Assembly: GCA_910584125.1 (NCBI GenBank)
Contig: CAJTXU010000017.1
Location: forward strand, 1 to 64,000
Source: an uncultured Muribaculaceae bacterium
GTDB taxonomy: Bacteria; Bacteroidota; Bacteroidia; Bacteroidales; Muribaculaceae
Direction: 5' to 3'
DNA: 64,000 nucleotides
In this document: in pieces, positions 8,229 through 17,187 of the stretch
Position numbering within the stretch: the first letter of the stretch is position 1
Layout of the letters: every line of letters begins with the position of its first letter
Notes under the pieces: generated by a model
The model's database searches: none
Seen by the model: only the letters and a program-made list of their open reading frames with translations
Told to the model about the DNA's origin: nothing
Made by a program: the position numbers and the translations under genes

Positions 8229-8274
8229 CAGCGCAGGGCCTCTTCCGGCTTCCGCCGGAAGAGGCCCTGCGCTG
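8229..8274. repeat. 21-bp perfect hairpin with TTCC loop
   Basis: The arm at 8229-8249 is the exact reverse complement of 8254-8274, with loop TTCC at 8250-8253. It lies 3' of the acetyltransferase gene (minus strand) and directly before one copy of the 23-base dispersed repeat. It lacks a T-run on either side, so it may terminate or stabilise a transcript rather than act as a classical intrinsic terminator. Confidence 0.7.
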
Positions 8275-8276
8275 CT

Positions 8277-8299
8277 GTGGCGCGACCGAAGGGAGCGCT
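8277..8299 (+). repeat. Dispersed 23-base repeat, copy 1
   Basis: Exact copy of an element also at 48047-48069 and 51672-51694. Core GCGCGACCGAAGGGAGCGC can fold with GCGC/GCGC and CC/GG pairs, two opposed GA steps and a GAA loop. Confidence 0.75.
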
Positions 8300-8337
8300 C
8301 CAATCTAAAGCCAAGCGAGGCGAGCGCAGCCTCGGCT

Positions 8338-9609
8338 CTAATCGAGCATCAGCGAGATGGCGCCGTTAATCGAGGGGATGCCGAAGGCCTCGGTGATCAT
8401 ATTGTCGGTGTCGCGACGCCTGAACAAAATCTCGCCGATGTCGCGCCGAGTCATCACGTGCGCCGTCTTGTCGGCCGGAATCGAATCGGCGGGAAGACGA
8501 TTGAGCTTCAACTTGCCGTCGCGGACGTCGATCTGCTCATATGTATAGACATCCGGGGCTTTCACGAGAATCGAATATTTCAGATCGTGCCGGGTATCGG
8601 CCTGAAATTTTAAAACCTCAGGAAGGTCCAGAATCCGGGCCATTCCATAGACTCTCGAATGAGCCGCGAGCGAATAGACGCGCTCGGTCACGGAGATCGA
8701 CGGTACCTGTCGCGCGTCGGTCATCACCGAACCGTAGGTGCGCGACCAAAGAGCCTTGCGGTCCATCTCGATCGAAGGAACATAGTGCGCGATCGACAAT
8801 TCACGGTTTGTCGTCTTCACACTGCCGAGCACCTTGAAGCGACTCGCCAGGTCGGCGGTGAAAAGTTTGTGGACTTTCACCTCGCCGTCGGAAACCGACG
8901 TGAAAGCTACGGCGGTCACCTCGTCCTGCGGGTTCAAGACGTAGTGAATTACGCCTCCGCTGAGCCCGTTTTCGGCTATCAAAAGCTCAATATCGCGGTC
9001 CGAATGTATTATCTGCAAATCTCGCTGAGTATTCTCAATAGAGCGTATCAATGTTTTTATACCATCGAGAACGCCGTCCGAACCCTTGTTTGTTCCGCGC
9101 AGGAATCCCGTCTTCAGCGAGGCGTAATAGCGTCGCTTGAGGTCCGCGACCTTCTCCTTCTGCTCAAGAAGCACTGACTCATACTCGCGGTCGAAGTCAT
9201 GGAGAGACGTATAATTATCGACGACGCGATAGAAGGCGTTGACGTAGTCGCGGTCGCGGTAGTACTTGCGCAGGCCCTCGTCGGCCGGAATCAGGAACGT
9301 GAATACGAAGCCCTTTTCGCGGGCCACCTCGTTGATGCGTGCGAGCAGACGCGTCATGATGCCCCGTGAGCGGAACTGCGGGCGCGTGGCGAGTCCGCAG
9401 AGATAGAGGCCTCGGACGCGCAGCTCGGCGTTGCCGAATTCATAAGGCACGCCGATCAGGCCGGCCACCACGTCGCCGCCCGACTCCTCGTAGGCTACGA
9501 GTTCGGGGTCGAAATAATTGTTGAATACCAGAGAGATATATTCATCCGTGTCGTGAAATGTATCTTTCCATAGCTTTGCGAGCCTGCTTTTGAGTTCTGT
9601 CGGATTCAT
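8338..9609 (-). CDS. Eis-like GNAT N-acetyltransferase
   Basis: A 423-residue protein with an N-terminal GNAT domain (about residues 10-150; GLATRPQFRSRGIMTRLLARINEVAREKGF is the acetyl-CoA binding region, split here as RPQFRSRGIMTRL). A second half follows with a C-terminal segment (RILDLPEVLKFQ, later NGAISLMLD) like the sterol-carrier-like tail of Eis-type acetyltransferases. Eis-family enzymes acetylate amines on varied substrates; the target here is unknown. An in-frame TTG at 9675 would lie inside the -7 box at 9673-9680, so the ATG at 9609 is preferred. Divergent from the lysozyme-like gene. Confidence 0.85.
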   Translation of the reverse strand: MNPTELKSRLAKLWKDTFHDTDEYISLVFNNYFDPELVAYEESGGDVVAGLIGVPYEFGNAELRVRGLYLCGLATRPQFRSRGIMTRLLARINEVAREKGFVFTFLIPADEGLRKYYRDRDYVNAFYRVVDNYTSLHDFDREYESVLLEQKEKVADLKRRYYASLKTGFLRGTNKGSDGVLDGIKTLIRSIENTQRDLQIIHSDRDIELLIAENGLSGGVIHYVLNPQDEVTAVAFTSVSDGEVKVHKLFTADLASRFKVLGSVKTTNRELSIAHYVPSIEMDRKALWSRTYGSVMTDARQVPSISVTERVYSLAAHSRVYGMARILDLPEVLKFQADTRHDLKYSILVKAPDVYTYEQIDVRDGKLKLNRLPADSIPADKTAHVMTRRDIGEILFRRRDTDNMITEAFGIPSINGAISLMLD

Positions 9610-9672
9610 ATAGGGCGTTATTACGGGCGGCTCCAGAGGCCGTATGCCCCTGGCTCCGTTTGAAATTATGCT

Positions 9673-9704
9673 CAAAGTTACAAAAAATCCTTAAAATCCG
9701 CAAT
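9673..9704 (-). promoter_or_regulatory. Promoter of the Eis-like acetyltransferase gene
   Basis: On the minus strand TAACTTTG at 9673-9680 is preceded, 19 bases upstream, by a TTGC element. This leaves a leader of about 60 bases before the ATG at 9609. Confidence 0.55.
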
Positions 9705-9850
9705 AGCAACGGCCCGATGCGGTACAACGACTTGAACTTTTCGAGAATCCGAGGGTTTTAACCTCAGAACACACGTATATCCCCGGCGGCTTGGCTGAGT
9801 CGCGGGGACTTCGCCGGAATCCGGTTCCGGGTACGTAAAAAAGACATAAA

Positions 9851-10501
9851 ATGAGAATAGTTTCAGCTATATCAACCGCCATCCTGGCCATAAGCGCGCT
9901 GTTCGCTTCCGAAGGCCATTACAAATTCGTTCAGGCCGTGCCCGCTTCTGCAGCGCAGGCGATAGTCAAAGAAGAGACATCAGACTTCGAGAAGGCCGTC
10001 CAGATCATCAAGAAATACGAGACCCTGCATCAGCCCAGGCACTGGCCCCTCGTAGGCTACGGCCACAAGGTGCTCCCCGGCGAGAAATTCAGCCGCAAGA
10101 GGGCGATGAGCGAGGCCGATGCCGACGCGCTGCTGCGCAAGGACCTGCTCAAAAACTGCGCCGTTTTCCGCAAATTTGGCGCCGACTCGCTGCTGCTCGG
10201 CGTCCTGGCATACAATATCGGCAGCGGCGCCACGTTACGAAGTTCGGTGGTCAGAAAACTCAAGGCAGGCAACCGCGACATATATTCAAGCTACATAGCG
10301 CACGCCCGCTACCGCGGCAAGATACACTCGCAGATCCAGCGACGCCGCATCGAGGAGTTCGAGACTCTCTTCATCAAGGACATGGACCTGCATCTCCGCA
10401 AGCAGCAACAGCAGCAGCGCGAGGCAGCCCCCGTCGACAAAGGCAGACCACTCACTTACATTCCAAACACACAGCCCCCATGCATTCTACCAAAATCATA
10501 A
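9851..10501 (+). CDS. Exported GH24 (phage-type) lysozyme-like protein
   Basis: A 216-residue protein with an N-terminal hydrophobic export signal (residues 1-20). It contains the GH24 fold signature with catalytic Glu57 in KKYETLH and the GYGH motif at 69-72, followed by the helical YNIGSGATLRSSVVRKLKAGN region. The aspartate and threonine that usually lie between Glu and GYGH in T4-type lysozymes are not evident (the segment reads HQPRHWPLV), so activity should not be assumed. A Gln-rich stretch lies near the C terminus. Related proteins cleave MurNAc-GlcNAc bonds in peptidoglycan. Its 3' end overlaps the next gene by 22 bases. Confidence 0.82.
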   Translation: MRIVSAISTAILAISALFASEGHYKFVQAVPASAAQAIVKEETSDFEKAVQIIKKYETLHQPRHWPLVGYGHKVLPGEKFSRKRAMSEADADALLRKDLLKNCAVFRKFGADSLLLGVLAYNIGSGATLRSSVVRKLKAGNRDIYSSYIAHARYRGKIHSQIQRRRIEEFETLFIKDMDLHLRKQQQQQREAAPVDKGRPLTYIPNTQPPCILPKS

Positions 10502-11319
10502 CCATAACTACACTTCTCTCCTTTGCTTTCACGGTCCCGCTCGCCGGATGCGGCCGGGGCTCCAAGGGCGACGCGCGCGACACGGCCGTCGTTGCCGTCG
10601 AGGCGTGCGACTCGATACCCTCGCCGGTCAAGAAACTCGTGCGTGCCGTCGCCGACAACGACAGCGACGGTTTCGCCGCTTTGGTCAGCTATCCGCTGCA
10701 ACGCCCCTACCCTCTGCGCGACATCCGCGACGCCGACGAGATGAAGAAATATTATCGCGAACTCGTCGACGACTCGCTGCGCAAAGTCATCACGACTTCA
10801 GGCCCCGAAAAATGGTCGGAATACGGCTGGCGTGGGTGGACGCTCGACGACGGTCGCTACATCTGGGTGGACGATGACGTCTATGATGTGCAATATATTT
10901 CACAAAAGGAACTAAAAGCCATCGACAGTCTGAGTCGGCGCGAGGTGGAGACAATGGCACCGTCGCTGCGGCAGGGCTGGCTTCCCACCCTATGTCTGCG
11001 TGACGACACGCACGGCACTGTCTACCGCATCGACAAGCGCACGCGCCATGACCGCGGCCAGGGAGGCCATCACTACCGGCTGGCCGTCTACGGCCCCGGA
11101 AGCGACCTGCGCGAAATTCCGGCCCAGCTGCTTGAAGGCCTGATGGAGAACGAAGGCACGGCCGGCACGGTAATCTACCGTTTCCACGACCGCAGCGGGG
11201 CCGAGACCATCATCGAGCCCGACGCCCCCGACACCCCCTCGCCCATCCTCGTGACGCCATCCGACTCCACCATAGAGCTCACCCGCGCCTACTGGCACGA
11301 ACTCGTCGAAGGAAATTGA
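10480..11319 (+). CDS. Hypothetical lipoprotein
   Basis: A 279-residue protein with a lipoprotein signal peptide (lipobox LAGC, Cys24). No domain was recognised. Residues about 45-110 read like a small alpha/beta module (VKKLVRAVADNDSDGFAALVSYPLQRPYPLRDI), with SEYGWRGWTLDDGRYIWVDDDVYDV in the middle and a C-terminal region ending in acidic residues. It overlaps the lysozyme-like gene by 22 bases in another frame, suggesting coupled expression and a shared role at the cell wall. The start ATG at 10480 gives the only good signal peptide. Confidence 0.8.
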   Translation: MHSTKIITITTLLSFAFTVPLAGCGRGSKGDARDTAVVAVEACDSIPSPVKKLVRAVADNDSDGFAALVSYPLQRPYPLRDIRDADEMKKYYRELVDDSLRKVITTSGPEKWSEYGWRGWTLDDGRYIWVDDDVYDVQYISQKELKAIDSLSRREVETMAPSLRQGWLPTLCLRDDTHGTVYRIDKRTRHDRGQGGHHYRLAVYGPGSDLREIPAQLLEGLMENEGTAGTVIYRFHDRSGAETIIEPDAPDTPSPILVTPSDSTIELTRAYWHELVEGN

Positions 11320-11326
11320 CTGAGGT

Positions 11327-11357
11327 TTTGCAGTTTCGTTTTTTTTGCTTACATTTG
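11327..11357 (+). promoter_or_regulatory. Consensus promoter of the REC-HEPN operon
   Basis: TTTG at 11327-11330, 19 bases, then TACATTTG at 11350-11357: an exact TTTG-N19-TAnnTTTG match. It lies 29 bases before the ATG at 11387 and shows the pair is its own transcription unit, separate from the lipoprotein gene ending at 11319. Confidence 0.75.
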
Positions 11358-11386
11358 CATAAAATACCGAAACTCAAGACCACCCT

Positions 11387-14300
11387 ATGATTACCGAAAA
11401 CATCAAACAGGCAGCTGGTCCCGATTCTTCGGGAAATCCCTCGCTGAACGAGCGCAAGATTTACGCCATGACCCGTCTCATGGACGCGGAGCGACTCTCT
11501 GATGCCGATGACTTCAAGGCAGCTCTCGCCGCGTATCGTGACGGCATGTCGGAACGGGGACTCCCTGTCCAGACGCTGATGTCTGCCTATCTGTTTGCTC
11601 TAAACACATACGTGCAATCCACTTTCGATATTGATGAAATATATGAATTCTGCGAATTCATCAACTCAAGGGCTGACGATATAATCAAATTTTGTGGCCC
11701 ATTCTGCATATCACAGATATGCGATAAAATTATTGATTTCAAGATCCAGACCAAGACCAAGGTCTTCCATGACAAGTTATATGCCCACTGCGAGAGCATA
11801 TATGATGACTATATTGAAAGAAAGTGGGAATCCGATCCGGAACGCAAGGATGAAAAAGGACTCATCTTGAAGCATATCAAGCTTCTTCATCTCGCCATCG
11901 TTCTCGAACGTACCGGTGCTGACGCAAGCGCCGGTGATGATGAAAGCGCCAAGTCGAATCCGCCGATATCAATCTCTCTCAAACGGCTAAGAGATTACGC
12001 CTCCCTCTATGAAGACTACCATGATTGGAAAGACGACGAGGAAGAGCGCACCTGCAGACGCGCAGACGATTCTCTATATAACGGTATCGGGAAATGGTGC
12101 GAACCCGCGGCAGTCATACTCAAAAGCCTGCGCGAGCCCCCGTACGAAGACCGCCTGTTCTCCGCTTTCCTTAACATGTGCGTGAACCAAAGGATCAAAG
12201 CCGCAGGGCCTACGGCTGACCAACAGTATAGACGCGCGACAGGACTTTTCCGCAAACTCCTTGAAACATGCTGCGGTGACGAAAGGTTCGGTGTCAATGC
12301 TACCGACATCAACACTGTGCGCCGAGATATCATCACATGCATATATAAACGTCTTGAACTTCTTGAGGACAAAGGTGGAGAAAAGGCTGCCGAATTCGCA
12401 CAAGGCATAATCCGCGAGTCACGCTCGATTGATTTTGACAAGAAAGTGGACCTGAGTGACGGTCAGATAATCACTATAAGCGACTATCTGTATATGGCGG
12501 CCGAACTATGCACGGCCCCCAACGTTTCCGATTCTCTTTTGAGAGAGTGTCTTCGAGTTCTCGACATGCGCGACCATATTAAATATCCCGGAAATGTCTT
12601 CACACAAGCACGGCTGCTCCATCGCAAGGCCATGTGTCTAAGAGCGACAGGAGACGCCACGGGATTCAAACAATATATCGACGAAGCCGTAAGAAAGATA
12701 GACACAGTGAAAGACGTCGGCAATAAAGGTCTCAATAAGGCGAGACGAGAATACCGACAGTTGCAGCTTCTCGCTTCCGGATCCGACAGTGACGTCAAGA
12801 AACTGATTGACTTGATTGCTGGCAATCATGAATACGTCGTTACGTTCCATACAAAAGCCATGGAGTTGAAACGCCACTATGCCGACAAAGGCGGCTTCGC
12901 AATAGCTACCGACACTATGGAGAAAGTCGTCCGGATATACATAGAGCATTTCGACCGCAAATGTCTCGACGAACTTATCGACGGCATGGACACCCGCAAT
13001 GTGACGGGACTCGACGTAATCTTAAAGAACGCCTTGTATGACCTCGACACGATAAAACGCATCCCCTACAGCCGAGACATATTGCTGAGCAGACACCCGT
13101 TCATCAGAAATAACAGAGAGAGTCTGTTAAAACAGCTGGAACATTTCAAGGACGACGTAGAGTGCCGTCAGAATTTCATCGGCATGCTTCGGTCAGGATG
13201 GAACTTCGGCACACCCGACCGCATGGACAGTCTGCTGGAGCAGATGCTAAATGAACGCGATAAAAACCACATTCTCGATATATCGCACAAAAAGCTGAGC
13301 GAGCTTCTCGAAATCCTGTCCAAGTCTTATCTTGAAGAAAAAAAACATGATTTCGCACTCAGCTATCTGTATGTCGTGCGAGACGCAATAGTCAAAAAGA
13401 CAGACGTCTATCTTGGAAAGGCCGATATGATTCTCGCCGACATGTATCTGGCAGCCGAACAACCGCTTAAGGCTCTTGAGGCAGTGAATCGCGCCATCGA
13501 CGCACGCCCATACGTGAGCTACAGCATGAAACGAAGTGTGATACTTGATGCCGTCAAGGATGAGAATGTGACGCAGATTTACAACCGCGACGAGTTCATC
13601 GGCAATATATTTGATGACGAGGAGGAGGACGAGGTCTACGACGAGGCGACCGTGGAACAATTCTTCCTCACGTTCTCTCTCCTGGACTGGCAGAAATACG
13701 GCGACAACCGTCTGCTCAACGACCGCATAAACCTGAAAGGGTCACCAGAACTGAAACAATCATTTGCCAAGGCCAAGGCCAAAGCCGAGAAAAGAAACAA
13801 AGAAAGATACAAAAAGATTATACACGAGGAGTCGGCAAAAGAACTCTTTTTACAATGGATACCCGAAATAGACGATGACCTTATCGGGCGTAGGATTTCC
13901 AAATTCTATGAAAAGAGAAGAAACGCCGATGGATCCGCTGATAACAGACTGTATAAACTTTGCGACGACATGGTCAAACTGCTTGACAGTACCGATCTTG
14001 ACGACAATCTCGTGCGTGGTTTCACCGATATAGTGATCAGAACGCTTGAAAGGGCTATCAGAAAGCTTGAAAGGGCTATCAGACCATATGTCGACAGAAG
14101 TGTAAAGTGCAGGATCAGGTATGTTCTGGCTTTCTGCTATCACCGCATCGGATTGCCGACACATGCCAACAAACACATACGGCTATCGTACGGCGGGCAT
14201 ATCTCAGAGATGGCAAAAAAAAATCTCGGCATACTCAGCAGCCGTATCCGTAACGAGGAGAAAAAAGACAAACCGACAGCCGTTCGTCGAGATCACAAGA

Positions 14301-15205
14301 ATAACCCGCTCGCCTATCAGGATATTTTCCGCAGATTCAACTCCAATTCCGCCTTGAAATATATCTACCATGACTGGACGATGGACGGATTCAGGATTAC
14401 CGACTATGACAGAAGCCGCCAGGAGTTTTTCGAAGAAGCCGGCATTGAGGCTAAAAATATGAAAAACAACACCTTGCTCAGAGAGGGCTTTGTCGATATG
14501 CTCACAGACTACATAAACGGAACCGAAGGGTGGACCGACTGGAGCGGAAAACATCACGACCGCACGCTCCAGGACTTCCGCAAAGACAAGAGATTCGTTC
14601 TACGACAGAATGACAACAACGGTCTGAGTCCGGAATCGCTCAGGGATTCCGTACGCGTGACTTCGCCTGACAATCTCCGCGAACTTTTCGAATTTGCGCG
14701 TAAGCAGGCCATCAGAGAATATTTCACAAACGGCGTCCCTCACGCAGACCAATGCATAATATTCGATGACAAAATCGGCAACACGGTCGACTTCTACTGT
14801 GACAAGCGCGCCCTGTCTGATGCTCTGACCCGCATATTCAAGGATATGCTGCAATTGTATAAAGGGAAGGAACTGACCATAGAGATCGCCCATCGTAAAG
14901 AAAAATCTCCCGACGGGGGAAGTTCGGAAATAGTGACGCTCACTCAGCGCAATGCCACGCCATCGCGGACTTACAAGAAGTTCTGCGAAAAACTACAGAA
15001 AGGAGGAGGCAATTTCTCTGTCGTTCGCGAGATTCTTCGAAATGTATGCGACTGGTCGGTCGAAACCCGATGGATAGACGGCCCACGTCGTGTGAACTGT
15101 CTGAGCGCATATGAAGTTCTTACCGTAGATGCCTCTCTCGACCTCGCCAGCCTTACGGAAGACAGAAACATATTCAGACACATATTCAGAATCTACAACA
15201 TATGA
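11387..15205 (+). CDS. Large helical protein with degenerate histidine-kinase ATPase-like C-terminus
   Basis: A 1272-residue protein without signal peptide or membrane segments. Most of it is alpha-helical. A TPR-like stretch lies at about residues 660-710 (LGKADMILADMYLAAEQPLKALEAVNRAIDARP, in two pieces), and an acidic run (DDEEEDEVYDEA) follows near 745. Residues about 1085-1250 look like a GHKL/HATPase fold: RALSDALTRIFKDML (N-box position, Asn residues replaced), LTIEI, IVTLTQRNA (G1 position) and GGGNFSVVREILRNV (G2-like, near 1205). No phospho-acceptor histidine domain is evident, so it may be a pseudokinase or sensor scaffold. It overlaps the downstream receiver gene by 4 bases (ATGA). 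Codon use appears less GC-rich than in neighbours. Function is not known; the ATPase reading is inference. Confidence 0.75.
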   Translation: MITENIKQAAGPDSSGNPSLNERKIYAMTRLMDAERLSDADDFKAALAAYRDGMSERGLPVQTLMSAYLFALNTYVQSTFDIDEIYEFCEFINSRADDIIKFCGPFCISQICDKIIDFKIQTKTKVFHDKLYAHCESIYDDYIERKWESDPERKDEKGLILKHIKLLHLAIVLERTGADASAGDDESAKSNPPISISLKRLRDYASLYEDYHDWKDDEEERTCRRADDSLYNGIGKWCEPAAVILKSLREPPYEDRLFSAFLNMCVNQRIKAAGPTADQQYRRATGLFRKLLETCCGDERFGVNATDINTVRRDIITCIYKRLELLEDKGGEKAAEFAQGIIRESRSIDFDKKVDLSDGQIITISDYLYMAAELCTAPNVSDSLLRECLRVLDMRDHIKYPGNVFTQARLLHRKAMCLRATGDATGFKQYIDEAVRKIDTVKDVGNKGLNKARREYRQLQLLASGSDSDVKKLIDLIAGNHEYVVTFHTKAMELKRHYADKGGFAIATDTMEKVVRIYIEHFDRKCLDELIDGMDTRNVTGLDVILKNALYDLDTIKRIPYSRDILLSRHPFIRNNRESLLKQLEHFKDDVECRQNFIGMLRSGWNFGTPDRMDSLLEQMLNERDKNHILDISHKKLSELLEILSKSYLEEKKHDFALSYLYVVRDAIVKKTDVYLGKADMILADMYLAAEQPLKALEAVNRAIDARPYVSYSMKRSVILDAVKDENVTQIYNRDEFIGNIFDDEEEDEVYDEATVEQFFLTFSLLDWQKYGDNRLLNDRINLKGSPELKQSFAKAKAKAEKRNKERYKKIIHEESAKELFLQWIPEIDDDLIGRRISKFYEKRRNADGSADNRLYKLCDDMVKLLDSTDLDDNLVRGFTDIVIRTLERAIRKLERAIRPYVDRSVKCRIRYVLAFCYHRIGLPTHANKHIRLSYGGHISEMAKKNLGILSSRIRNEEKKDKPTAVRRDHKNNPLAYQDIFRRFNSNSALKYIYHDWTMDGFRITDYDRSRQEFFEEAGIEAKNMKNNTLLREGFVDMLTDYINGTEGWTDWSGKHHDRTLQDFRKDKRFVLRQNDNNGLSPESLRDSVRVTSPDNLRELFEFARKQAIREYFTNGVPHADQCIIFDDKIGNTVDFYCDKRALSDALTRIFKDMLQLYKGKELTIEIAHRKEKSPDGGSSEIVTLTQRNATPSRTYKKFCEKLQKGGGNFSVVREILRNVCDWSVETRWIDGPRRVNCLSAYEVLTVDASLDLASLTEDRNIFRHIFRIYNI
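14044..14083 (+). repeat. In-frame 21-base tandem duplication
   Basis: A 19-base identical sequence occurs at 14044-14062 and 14065-14083, offset 21 bases. It duplicates seven residues (LERAIRK LERAIRP) in the helical part of the 1272-residue protein. Confidence 0.8.
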
Positions 15206-17187
15206 CCAATATACCTGCACCCGACAACACCGGCATCGTCATACTTTTCGACGACAGCGAGAGCCGAGACGTTCAGCTCATAGAGGAGATGAAGCGCAAA
15301 TACGGCGACCGCTTCATTGTAGGCCGCCATTTCTCCGGAACCTTGAAATTATGCAGGTTCATGGAGAAACATCTCAGTCGGCACCCTTCGATATATTATC
15401 ACGCCGGACTAAAGGACAACAATGGTTCCGACAATGGCCACACGGTTCTCGGCAAGCTCGAGGAATACATCCGGGTTAATCAGTTGCCATACATACGTTT
15501 CAGCGGCGCTACAGCAGTTGAGAACACATCCGGCAACGGGAGAGACATGAACCGCAGCGCCTTCTACAGCCAGCTTCCCGATTTACTCGCCGAAGCACTC
15601 GGCGGTCAAGAGACGGACACCACAGCCCGCATCGACAGTCCTGAGACGCAAGAGGTCTATGGCGACAATCCGGCGGTCGTCTTCGTCGGTGCCACCGAAT
15701 CAAACCTATACGAGGCCATGCGGCTCCGCCTGTGCGTATGCAGCGAAGGAATCGATGACGACGCATTGCGGCCGATCGTGTTCGTTGACGAAAGACCGTT
15801 GCACGACATCATAGCCTCAGACTATGCCACCGGTGCAAACCAGCGATATTCGGGCATTCTCATCACCGACGGAGTCACTCTCGTTCCTTCCGAAGCAGAC
15901 ATACCCTCCAATCCACCTGCCCTCGCGCGCGACGACTACAGAGCGGGATTTCTGAACCGCATCCGGCTCCTGCCGCTTGACGAAAGCGACAACCACACCA
16001 TCTCCAACTACTGGGGGGCGTTCGTCATCGAACGTCTGCTCTCGTCCACTGTCAAGGTCAACGCAGCCGAGAAGCAAATCATCGACCGCGACATGCTCTA
16101 TATGCGCTATCTGCAGCGCATCAGCGCCTCTGGAGACACACAGCAGGGAATAACAAAACGGGCGAGTGTAAAGCCGATGTGCGAAAAATGCAATATATTG
16201 CTCATAGACGATCAAGATGACATCTGGCTGCCTGTTCTCCGCGCCCTCTTCCCGAACGCCAGGATAGACGTCATAGGCAAGAAGAGGCTCTCCCCCGCCG
16301 ACACGCCGTCGCCTTATCTTAACAAGGAAGACACCGCGATGCTCGCGGGCGAAGACATAGACCCGTATGACGTCGTGATATGCGACCTCCGTCTCGGAGG
16401 CCACCGTGAGGAAGATGTCAATCCCGCCGAACTTTCAGGCATGAAGGTGCTCGAGATGATTCACAAAAGCAATCCGACCCAGCATGTGATTATGTTCACC
16501 TCCTCCAACAAGGCCTGGAACATGCGCAAGGCCATAGCCGATTATGGCAGCCTCGGCTACTATATCAAGGAGTCGCCGATGTATCCCAAGAAGCCGGAGG
16601 AGTCTGCCGCCTCGGTCGAAGAACTCAAGGCCATGGTCGGAATGGCCAAGGAAAGGCACTGGCTCGTGGGCTGCTACCGCGACAAGCAGAACCTTGTGTC
16701 GCGACTGGAGGATTATACGCAAAGACTCGAGAATGATCCTACATATGCGGGAGACATGCAGGAAATCGCGGCGCAGATCGAACTGTCGTTCACGATGCTT
16801 AGGGACGCGATGTCGAGCGATGACAGCTCGCAGATCCCATATGCCTTCATAGCCCTCGAGCAGGTGTTCGAAATCATGAAAAAATGGTACACAGACCTGA
16901 ACGAGGATATCAGAGAACGATACGAGAACTGCCGGAACGGAAATTTGCCGACATTCAGAAAAATCGAGGCAATCTTCGACGACGAGACCGGAGAAAATCC
17001 AGTCGGCGATGACATAAAACGCCTTATACGGGCGCGCAACAGCTTCATCCACAAAAACAAAAACGAGAACGAAGCCACAACTACAGACGACTTCGACATC
17101 TACGACCCGCAAAGCTACCGACGTCTATTCGAAGAGATTAAACAACTCGCTGAAAGCAAATCACTCAGGAACTTCCTGTTCCCATAG
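15202..17187 (+). CDS. Response-regulator-like protein with receiver domain and C-terminal HEPN-like RNase motif
   Basis: A 661-residue cytoplasmic protein. Residues about 8-125 and 150-290 are two alpha/beta domains resembling degenerate receivers (IVILFDDSESRD; AVVFVGATESN). Residues about 329-460 are an intact receiver: acidic pair in NILLIDDQDD, phospho-acceptor Asp in VVICDLRL (about 395), Ser/Thr in MFTSSNK, and the conserved Lys in YYIKES. Residues about 500-661 are helical and contain ARNSFIHKN (about 611-619), matching the HEPN RNase motif R-polar-x3-H (Rx4H). Receiver control of a HEPN effector is inferred. The ATGA overlap with the upstream gene implies stoichiometric expression. 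No DNA-binding output domain is seen. Confidence 0.82.
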   Translation: MTNIPAPDNTGIVILFDDSESRDVQLIEEMKRKYGDRFIVGRHFSGTLKLCRFMEKHLSRHPSIYYHAGLKDNNGSDNGHTVLGKLEEYIRVNQLPYIRFSGATAVENTSGNGRDMNRSAFYSQLPDLLAEALGGQETDTTARIDSPETQEVYGDNPAVVFVGATESNLYEAMRLRLCVCSEGIDDDALRPIVFVDERPLHDIIASDYATGANQRYSGILITDGVTLVPSEADIPSNPPALARDDYRAGFLNRIRLLPLDESDNHTISNYWGAFVIERLLSSTVKVNAAEKQIIDRDMLYMRYLQRISASGDTQQGITKRASVKPMCEKCNILLIDDQDDIWLPVLRALFPNARIDVIGKKRLSPADTPSPYLNKEDTAMLAGEDIDPYDVVICDLRLGGHREEDVNPAELSGMKVLEMIHKSNPTQHVIMFTSSNKAWNMRKAIADYGSLGYYIKESPMYPKKPEESAASVEELKAMVGMAKERHWLVGCYRDKQNLVSRLEDYTQRLENDPTYAGDMQEIAAQIELSFTMLRDAMSSDDSSQIPYAFIALEQVFEIMKKWYTDLNEDIRERYENCRNGNLPTFRKIEAIFDDETGENPVGDDIKRLIRARNSFIHKNKNENEATTTDDFDIYDPQSYRRLFEEIKQLAESKSLRNFLFP

